NCBI GenBank assembly: GCA_963682025.1
Contig: OY821518.1
Span: 130,988,729-131,052,728, forward strand
Direction of reading: 5' to 3'
DNA: 64,000 nucleotides
Source: Cordilura impudica
Taxonomy: Eukaryota; Arthropoda; Insecta; Diptera; Scathophagidae
Part shown: one piece after another, positions 58,301 to 64,000 of the stretch
Layout: the number at the start of each line of letters is the position of its first letter
Numbering within the stretch: position 1 is the stretch's first letter
Made by a program: the position numbers and the translations under genes
Notes under the pieces: model-generated
Databases searched by the model: none
What the model saw: the letters and a program-made list of their open reading frames with translations, nothing else
Told to the model about the DNA's origin: nothing

Positions 58301-59093
58301 CTGGGTGTAGAATTTTGGCTGTCGGTTGGGATAACCAAGTTACAGAATTCAACGATGTTGAGGGTCGTGAGTATGGCGACCCTAAAAAATGGCCGATGTT
58401 CCATACGGATGACATTACTTGTGCTGATGTTAAACTGGGAGAAGGTGTTGTAACGGCCACGTATTCGGGAGAATTAGTATTTTGGAAACTTGAAACAGGC
58501 CAACCTTATAGACGTTACAGTGTAGCCAATCCTACAGAATTTATTGAGCTAAAACATAACCGTGACTCAGAAGAGGAAAATTACGAAATCGATGATTATG
58601 AAAGTGACAGATACATAAATATTTCCCGTTATGTTCGAAAGTCCATATCGGACCGTATACGTGAAATTAACAAAATTAAGCCTAGCTGGAGTTCTACTAA
58701 AGGTAAGCAGCAAGAAACTGTCATAATTATATAAAAACAATTCAAATTTCAGATGAAGCCGTATTTGTTCCGAAGGCTGTTCAAGCGGTGTTATTTCTTC
58801 AAACTCGTCCCATGACAAAACATCATGGTAAGTGTTAGTCATATATTTTTTAGGAACTAGTATTGAATTGCATTAAAAAAAATATTCCCTATAGGAAGTG
58901 TTTTTGTGGCCATAGAGTCTGGCACGATCCAGGTGTATTCGCATCATCAACGTGGTGGTTATCTCAATAAGTTTTATGCCATCCACAAAACTGGTGATTG
59001 TGTTCTATCTTTGGGCACAGATCGTAAAAATCGTTACCTTTTTACGGGCACTGCCTTTGGTTACATTAAAGTTTGGTACATACAAAATTTTTG
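48656..59093 (+). CDS. WDY: WDY-like protein (EF-hand and WD40 repeats), 5' seven coding exons
   Basis: Orthologue of Drosophila WDY, a testis-expressed Y-linked WD40 protein, by residue-level resemblance across all exons. Coding exons: 48656-49313, 51141-51469, 51523-51717, 56678-57390, 58311-58702, 58753-58827 and 58895-59093. The 2561 nt keep phase (1,0,0,2,1,1,2) at each junction, giving about 853 residues. The last exon ends in a donor (TTTTG|GTAAGT), and the C-terminal exons lie beyond the window. Residues about 50-100 form an EF-hand-like region ([15 protein letters not shown]). WD repeats include [62 protein letters not shown] and [14 protein letters not shown]. No stop or frameshift interrupts the exons. 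Introns 1 (1.8 kb) and 3 (5 kb) are full of transposons. Sperm-axoneme-related roles are inference from relatives. Y linkage in this species is unknown. Confidence 0.92.
49361..51130 (-). mobile_element. 5'-truncated I-clade LINE in WDY-like intron 1
   Basis: An antisense non-LTR retrotransposon. From its 5' side: the C-terminal (thumb) part of the reverse transcriptase ([20 protein letters not shown]), then an RNase H domain with [27 protein letters not shown] and [13 protein letters not shown], and [20 protein letters not shown]. The tail domain has [10 protein letters not shown] (minus-strand about 49640-49600), which fits the CCHC motif after RNase H in I-type elements. The poly-A tail is the T-run at about 49361-49372 on the + strand. 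Frameshifts near 50050 and 49870 disable it, and the endonuclease and most of the RT are missing. Confidence 0.8.
51141..51469 (+). CDS. WDY: WDY-like exon 2
   Basis: Acceptor TTTTTTTAG before GGCATTTG. It encodes [18 protein letters not shown] to [10 protein letters not shown] and ends AAG|GTAAAA. It includes [15 protein letters not shown], a WD-blade strand. Confidence 0.9.
51523..51717 (+). CDS. WDY: WDY-like exon 3
   Basis: Acceptor GTTGTAG before GGAAAATTGCC. It encodes [18 protein letters not shown] to RTIFRIPL and ends CTG|GTAAGT. Intron 2 is only 53 bp. Confidence 0.92.
51896..52113 (-). mobile_element. DINE-like relic with both ends
   Basis: Palindromic AGTCGGTCTAGGCCGACT at the left and GGTGTGGATGGTATAAAAA at the right enclose only about 200 bp, with TTTATGGGGACTCTGGAG resembling mini-me sequence. 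Confidence 0.5.
52190..52390 (-). pseudogene. Tc1-like transposase C-terminal fragment
   Basis: The minus strand reads [20 protein letters not shown] then LPSW and [13 protein letters not shown], the NPIENLW block and C-terminus of a Tc1 transposase, with one stop. Confidence 0.65.
52395..53330. other. Intron 3 sequence of the WDY-like gene, no separate feature
   Basis: No gene or known repeat recognised. Confidence 0.4.
53340..54190 (+). pseudogene. Mariner transposase relic
   Basis: In broken frames: [20 protein letters not shown] and [11 protein letters not shown] (53385-53470), [14 protein letters not shown] (about 53670), [17 protein letters not shown] (about 53914-53962; third-aspartate block of mariner) and [18 protein letters not shown] (about 54047-54100). 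This is Mos1-like order with many stops and frameshifts. Confidence 0.75.
54329..55077 (-). mobile_element. DINE family 1, copy 7
   Basis: Reverse copy lacking the stem-loop half and the inverted box at its left edge (TTATAGTCGG runs straight into TGCGTTTAGAGACC). (GGAC)n is at about 54931-54950. It ends GGTATAGGGTATAAAAA. Confidence 0.7.
55119..55918 (-). mobile_element. DINE family 1, copy 8
   Basis: Full-length reverse copy directly after copy 7 (head-to-tail, about 40 bp apart), with the stem (GTCGGTCTAGCCCGAC, one mismatch), the (GGAC)n stretch and the end box. Confidence 0.75.
55920..56677. other. Distal intron 3 of the WDY-like gene
   Basis: No further repeat recognised. It ends with the acceptor TTTTATTTTTAG. 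Confidence 0.45.
56678..57390 (+). CDS. WDY: WDY-like exon 4 (WD40 core)
   Basis: Encodes [18 protein letters not shown] through VTAVIWVVE and ends AG|GTAAAT (phase 2). It contains four WD blades, including [15 protein letters not shown] and the [10 protein letters not shown] turn. Confidence 0.95.
57550..57803. mobile_element. Harbinger-type MITE, 254 bp
   Basis: Terminal inverted repeats TGCCTGGTTTTCATTATGTC and its partner match at 21 of 22 positions. Both sides carry TAA (57547-57549 and 57804-57806), a 3-bp duplication typical of PIF/Harbinger. It lies in WDY-like intron 4. Confidence 0.8.
57807..58310. other. Distal intron 4 of the WDY-like gene
   Basis: No further feature seen. The acceptor is CTGGGTGTAG. 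Confidence 0.5.
58311..58702 (+). CDS. WDY: WDY-like exon 5
   Basis: Completes R then [15 protein letters not shown] to KPSWSSTK. The WD strand [15 protein letters not shown] is followed by an acidic linker ([15 protein letters not shown]). Donor AAAG|GTAAGC. Confidence 0.93.
58753..58827 (+). CDS. WDY: WDY-like exon 6
   Basis: A 75-bp exon encoding [20 protein letters not shown] then TKHH. It sits between a 50-bp intron and a 67-bp intron. Donor CATG|GTAAGT. Confidence 0.93.
58895..59093 (+). CDS. WDY: WDY-like exon 7
   Basis: Encodes [20 protein letters not shown] to [12 protein letters not shown] and ends TTTTG|GTAAGT in phase 2. No following exon was found up to the window end, so intron 7 exceeds 4.9 kb. 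Confidence 0.93.
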
Positions 59094-59535
59094 GTAAGTA
59101 TGTGAGCAATCAGAAAATGTTGTAAATATTTTTCCACTTGCGTGTTTGATTTACTTATGTACGTACATATGTACCATGGCTGTAGGTAGATTTCTTGTTA
59201 AATAGTTAGAATATTATTTGATTATTGACTCGTAAATATTCGTATGTAGTGAATACAACATATTAAGAAAGTTATTATGGCTTTTAATTAAACCTACAGG
59301 GTTAATGATTTTAATACTTTACCTCATAGATGGAAGTTGAGTTATTCATAAGTCATAAGTGTTAAGCAAAGACACTGTTTGTACCTTTTAGTCGGATAAG
59401 ACAACAAGAATGAGAAAAGTCCATTACTGTTGCACGCAACTGAAATGACAATATTAACCTACTAAGGATTGAGATCGAACAAATGTTAACATATGTACAT
59501 AAAATGTAACAATAAGGAAACCATTGAACCTATAG
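59094..59535. other. Proximal intron 7 of the WDY-like gene
   Basis: No feature recognised. Confidence 0.45.
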
Positions 59536-59538
59536 TTT

Positions 59539-60015
59539 TTATACCCTATACCACCATCTGGTTAGAATGAAAGCTATTGAAATTGGTGAAAATTGAGCTC
59601 TAACATATGTATATATCTCAGTTAAATTGGGTTTATGTGTGTTTATTACTCCCATTAATTAGTAGTCCAAAAATAAACCCTATAGGACAATTCTAAGCCA
59701 ATTCTACACTTAAACCCATCAAAAACAAAAATATAGTACACATTTTTCTCAAACTTCGTTTGTATATGTTTTTGCAAAAAATAAATGACTATCAAATATC
59801 GTCAGGATCGGTCCATTTTTCGATCTATTCCCCATATAAAAATAGCATCCGATATGAACTTTTTCACAACTGCAGGCAAAAAATAATAATAATTCCACTC
59901 AGATTTGGATAATGTTTATTTTCTAAACCCAATTAGTTGGACCTAAGACCAATTCTCTAAACGCATGGCATATGGTATCGCATAGTCGGGCAAGACAGAC
60001 TTTAATTTTCTTACA
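59539..60015 (+). mobile_element. DINE family 1, copy 9 (internal deletion)
   Basis: Begins TATACCCTATACCACCATCTGG and ends ..AATTTTCTTAC. The microsatellite and its surroundings are deleted, and the stem is degraded (GTCGGGCAAGACAGAC). Confidence 0.65.
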
Positions 60016-60099
60016 TACTATTTTTTATTTTATTGAAATTATATTAAAGCTTACAATAAAAAGATAATTTTTATTACATCCTAACCACTACTTATGAAC

Positions 60100-60352
60100 T
60101 TATGAACCTTGTACAGAAACCCTTCCATTAGGAATTTTATAGTGGTTTTAGTCACTTTTTACGAACAAATAGTCCATTTTGTTTTAAAATCTTCCACATT
60201 TTGGGACACCTTGAACTTTCTTTTCAGAAGAGCCTTATATCTCTCTACTGGCCTAAGCTCCGGACAGTTTGCAGGATTTGCCTCACGTTATTATTTTTGT
60301 ACTACTCAAGAGCTTTCTTACAATAGTGACAGAATGGCAAAACGGACAAAAA
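60100..60352 (-). pseudogene. Mariner-superfamily transposase relic, C-terminal piece
   Basis: The minus strand reads LPFCHYCKKALEWYKNNNVR (about 60345-60280) and then, in another frame, ERYKALLKRKFKVSQNVEDF (about 60255-60185), the same order as the relic at 46500. It is split from its N-terminal part by the DINE copy at 60355-61141. Confidence 0.65.
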
Positions 60353-60354
60353 GC

Positions 60355-61141
60355 AAGTAAGAAAATTATAATCGGTCTAGACCGACTATATTATACCCTA
60401 TACCATGCGTTTAGAGACCCTATCTCATAGGCCCAACTAACTGGACATAGAAAATAAGCATAAACCAAATTTGAGTGGGATTTTTATTAATTTTTTTGGC
60501 TGCAGATATGAAAAAGTTCATATCGGATGCTATATCTATATGGGGACTAGGCCCAAAAATGGACCGATCCTGACTATGTTTGGCAAAGTCTCTTGTATTT
60601 TGCAAAAATATATACAAACAAAATTTGAGAAGAATCAGTGCAATATTTTTGTTTTTTGATAGATTTAAGTGAAGATCGGTAAGCAGATCTATATGGGGCC
60701 TATGACTAAGAGTTGTCCCATAGGTATAGTTTTTGGACTACTCATTAATGGATATAATAAACACATACAAACCCAATTTTACTAAGATCTATACAACAAT
60801 TTGGATCTTATGGCAATTTATGTCGATTTCATAGGGGTGATTTGTATGGGGGCTAGGTCTGAACATGGACCGATTCTCACCAATTCCAATAGTGTTCATC
60901 CCGTGGCCGATGAAAGCTTATATACCAAATTTCATAAAAATATGTTCGTATTTGCGACCTGCAGTTTGATTACAAGGTTTACATGGACACACAGACGGAC
61001 GGACATTGTTAAATCGACTCAAAAAGTGATTCTGATTCGATCGGTATAATAAAAGATGGGTCTAGGTCAAATATTTTTGGTAGTTACAAACAGCAGCACA
61101 AAGTCATTATACCCAAACCACATAGTGGTATAGGGTATAAA
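60355..61141 (-). mobile_element. DINE family 1, copy 10
   Basis: Full-length reverse copy inserted within the transposase relic. The target reads GGACAAAAA before it and AAAAATGTGGACAC after, so insertion was at an A/T run. The perfect palindrome TCGGTCTAGACCGA, (GGAC)n and both inverted boxes are present. Confidence 0.8.
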
Positions 61142-61380
61142 AATGTGGACACATTGTGTTGGCTTGTGAATGGAATTAGTCTTCTTTGCAAACACTCCTT
61201 AATATAAATTTCGGTATTTATAAAGCCAGTTATAACTTTTTTTTTGTGTGGAAATTTTGCCTGCTTTTGGGTCCTAAACTTATCTAAACATTTCTTTGAG
61301 CATTAACAACATAAAAGTTTTGACCAATGAACTAAGCGGGCTGCTTTTCTGCCGGATGTGTTGGGAGCTCTTTTCAATAT
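61142..61380 (-). pseudogene. Mariner-superfamily transposase relic, middle piece
   Basis: The minus strand contains VITGFINTEIYIKECLQRRL and IPFTSQHNVST-like sequence (about 61235-61145), which joins the 60100-60352 piece once copy 10 is removed. Confidence 0.6.
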
Positions 61381-62153
61381 TTATACCCTATACCACTATG
61401 TGGTTTGGGTATAATGACTTTGTGCTGCTGTTTGTAACTACCAAAAATATTTGACCTAGACCCATCTTTTATTATACCGATCGAATCAGAATCACTATCT
61501 GATTCAATTTAACGATGTCCGTCCGTGTGTCCGTCCGTCCGTCCTTCTGTGTGTCCATGTAAAGTATATTTTGATGAAATTTAGCATATAAGCTTTTATC
61601 GGACTTAGGATGAACGCTATTGAAATTGGTGAAAATCGGTCCATGTTCAGACCTAGCCCCCATACAAATGACCCCTATGAAATCGACATAATTGCCATAA
61701 CATCCAAATTATCATATAGATCTTACTCAAATTGGGTTTATATGCATTTATTACATCCATTAATGAGTAGTCCAAAAATTATCCCTATGGGACAACCCTT
61801 ATTCATAGGCCCCATGTAGAGCTGCTTCCCGATCTGCACTTAAATCTATCAAAAAACAAAAATATTGCACTGATTCTTTTCAAATTTTGTTTGTATAAAT
61901 TTTTGCAAAATACAAGAGACTTTACCAAACATGATCGGGATTGGTCCAATTTTAGGCCTAGTGCCCATATAGATGTAGCATCCGATATGAACTTTTTCAT
62001 ATCTGCAGCCAAAAAAATTAATAAAAATCTCACTCAAATCTGGTTTATCTTATTTTCTATGTCCAGTTAGTTTGGCCTAGGAAATAGGGTCTCTAAACGC
62101 ATGGTATAGGGTATCGTATAGTCGGTCTAGACCGACTATAATTTTCTTACTTG
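61381..62153 (+). mobile_element. DINE family 1, copy 11
   Basis: Full-length forward copy, 240 bp from copy 10 and head-to-head with it. The 3' end shows GGTATAGGGTATC, the perfect AGTCGGTCTAGACCGACT (62120-62137) and then 16 nt ending CTTACTTG (62138-62153). Confidence 0.85.
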
Positions 62154-62327
62154 TTTTTCTTATTTCTGGGCCTTAAAGACATCATGTGGACATTACTTTC
62201 TTCCCGAACTATGTTTCCTATAAAATTCTTCTAATAACATTAAAAATCTCTCATTTTAATCAAAGTAACAACAAATTTTTCAAAGATTACTTAAAAAAAA
62301 AAAAATCATGTGAGTCCGATCACAGGG

Positions 62328-62680
62328 GAGATGTGTAAACATCTAATAATTAAAGATTTTTTTATGTCATTTTTTAAAATCAAACAGAAAGCGTCATCTA
62401 TGTATCATTTATAGCAAAAACTGTTTCAGCTAATTCAACAACCCTTTGCTATAAAACGTTGAAAATATCCCAATATAAACGTATATAAGTGATACATAGA
62501 CGACGCTTTTAAAAAAGTGGCATAAAAACAATTTTATATCATAATTTTTTCACCAATACAATCATAAGTCACACACTGATTTGTGTTACAGCTCTCACCG
62601 ATTTGTGTTACGCTGTTTTTGTGATTGTATTGTGAAATAGAAATTTACCCCCCTGCGCGTATAGATGTTTACACATCAAA
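62328..62680. mobile_element. MITE with nested hairpins
   Basis: Outer inverted pair GATGTGTAAACATCT / AGATGTTTACACATC. The next pair inside is AAGCGTCATCTATGTATCA against TGATACATAGACGACGCTT (about 62388-62410 with 62490-62510, one mismatch in the part shown). A third is CAATACAATCATAA with TTGTGATTGTATTG (about 62555-62632). No coding capacity. Confidence 0.6.
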
Positions 62681-62689
62681 AAATATAAT

Positions 62690-63555
62690 AATGCTTGCGA
62701 AAAATGTTAAGAGGAAAAACTTGTGTTAAGATTTTTATATCTCAAACCTTTTTTTAAAGCAAAGATACATTCCAGGGAATTGGAAAACCCATGAGATTGG
62801 AAGTCTAGCGGTTGGTTGTATTGTAGAATTCTACGGAACTTAAAAGTACAAAAACGCCTTTAATATCATACTAGCTCGATTTTTGACTTTATTTCGTAAT
62901 TAAGTCCTAACAAATTTAACCTTCTCAGAACCAGCACCACTCAAATGATCTCCTCTTCTACATTCTAGGCAAAAGTACAATGCATGTGACCTTTAAACAA
63001 CAGTCTAACTGCATTTATTTGAAGAGACACCTTAACTCAATCCGTACTTTTGCCCTTTAATAAAAATTAATGCAAAACGGGATTAGGATCTAGGAAGAGA
63101 ATAATGTTCCTTAAATGTTAGTAGACGTATAAAATATTTATTGATAACAATAGCAGATAACTAACAATAATTTCCCTTGTAATACATTAGTTACAAGTTG
63201 TAAGAAAGAAATATTTAACAAAATTTGCTAGGTTTAGAGTTTAAGAAACATTTTTGTTATTATTTCAATTTTAATTTTGAATTGGATGGTGCATAAATCT
63301 GTAAATTTGTTCGCAAAATTATTAATTCGGCTGAGTTGAGATTTAGTCGGCAAGCAAATGATCGCGAAAATTGGTGCATGTGCGATTTTAATTACACTAT
63401 GATTCAGATTATTATGTAATTCTGTGTCCATATGAAAAGATGACTCTTCGATTTCAACTTTGCGGGTTTATGGATTTTTTTTCAGATTCCTAGTACTCTT
63501 TTTGACATCAATATAATGACATGATCGTTGTAGTATACAAAGGTGTTCAAGCTTT
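62690..63555. other. Intron 7 sequence, no gene seen
   Basis: No feature recognised. Confidence 0.4.
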
Positions 63556-63559
63556 AATA

Positions 63560-64000
63560 AAAAAAAAATCCAGAAGCTTTATACTTTCCTTGTGCTAACC
63601 ATCTATTAGTCTTATGGTATGTGAAATCAGTATCAATTGCAAATAACTTTTTGTACTGTCCAACGAAATTTACTTTTTTTGCTACATCAACTGTTCGATG
63701 GAACATTCTATAAAGTGCTGTATAATAACTGTTAAATCATTATCAGATACGCGTTGAGAAACAGTACAAACAATATAAAAGTTATGGAAGATAATTTTGA
63801 TGAAATTATAGAAGTTTTATATAAAGTTGCAGATTCAAGTTAAATTGAAGTTGCTGTTTCTGAAGCTAACAGCCGGTTCATACTTTCACACATAATTTGG
63901 CACAATATATTGTATGAAATTAATAAAGTAAGCAAGTTTATGCAAGATCTCTCGGCAGATATTTCCATTATATTAAAATTTATGAAAAAATTTTTTGAAT
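63560..64000 (+). pseudogene. hAT transposase fragment, cut by the window edge
   Basis: Broken forward frames contain PCANHLLVL and a CPTKFTFFATSTVRW-like stretch (about 63585-63705), then KSLSDTRWETVQTI-like (about 63735-63775), and a late segment around FGTIYCMKLIK (about 63890-63925). This is the C-x-H-x-L and S-TRW pattern of ZMYM/TTF-type hAT transposases. Several stops are present. Confidence 0.5.

Noticed and set aside
60471..61049. Recurring 60-80 codon open frames ([15 protein letters not shown]..., [12 protein letters not shown]...) in every family 1 copy
   Set aside because: They are fragments in a repeated non-coding element. Frames shift between copies and no domain or start context is conserved.

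Overview
This window is eukaryotic DNA from a higher fly. It is very AT-rich and packed with layered transposon debris, and its few genes have introns. Two host genes read clearly. One is a ribosomal-protein L7-like gene (20573-21450, + strand, 3 coding exons). The other is the first seven coding exons (48656-59093, + strand) of an orthologue of WDY, the 'WD40 repeat protein on Y chromosome' of Drosophila. Gene content, a BEL/Pao retrotransposon with a tRNA-Tyr-type primer site, and DINE-1/mini-me-like repeats carrying GTCC/GTCT microsatellites all fit Diptera, probably a calyptrate fly (blow fly or house fly group). The species assignment is inference.

Layout. 1-5.8 kb: two broken Tc1-like transposons, a tRNA-derived SINE-like sequence, and a foldback-like element whose arms are built of about 120-bp tandem units. 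6.25-10.56 kb: a very large inverted repeat made mostly of the heptamer TTTTTAA and its complement, centred on a mini-me core. 10.6-20.3 kb: intergenic AT-rich DNA, relic repeats, a candidate TATA promoter with an exon ending directly after ATG (16186-16376), three MITEs of one TTAA-associated group, and a dead PIF/Harbinger element. 20.5-21.5 kb: RpL7-like. 24073-31586: a young BEL/Pao LTR retrotransposon on the minus strand, with apparently identical 401-bp LTRs, a GAATC target duplication and an uninterrupted 1757-codon gag-pol frame. It sits inside an older mini-me-type repeat. 32-48 kb: minisatellite-type elements, two halves of one hAT transposase gene about 8.5 kb apart, and more mini-me/DINE-like copies. 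48.6-64 kb: the WDY-like gene. Its introns hold an I-clade LINE fragment, a mariner relic, at least six copies of an approximately 785-bp DINE-like element, a Harbinger-type MITE, a doubly interrupted mariner relative and another hAT fragment.

The seven WDY-like exons keep phase across every inferred splice junction and total 2561 coding nucleotides (about 853 residues). The C-terminal exons lie beyond the window. The gene therefore looks functional despite repeat-filled introns, as expected of a Y-linked or heterochromatic gene. The strongest novel signal is structural. Two otherwise different DINE/Helentron-like families share one terminus design: a perfect stem-loop followed by exactly 16 nt ending in CTTACTTG, preceded by an inverted GGGTAT box that mirrors the opposite end.
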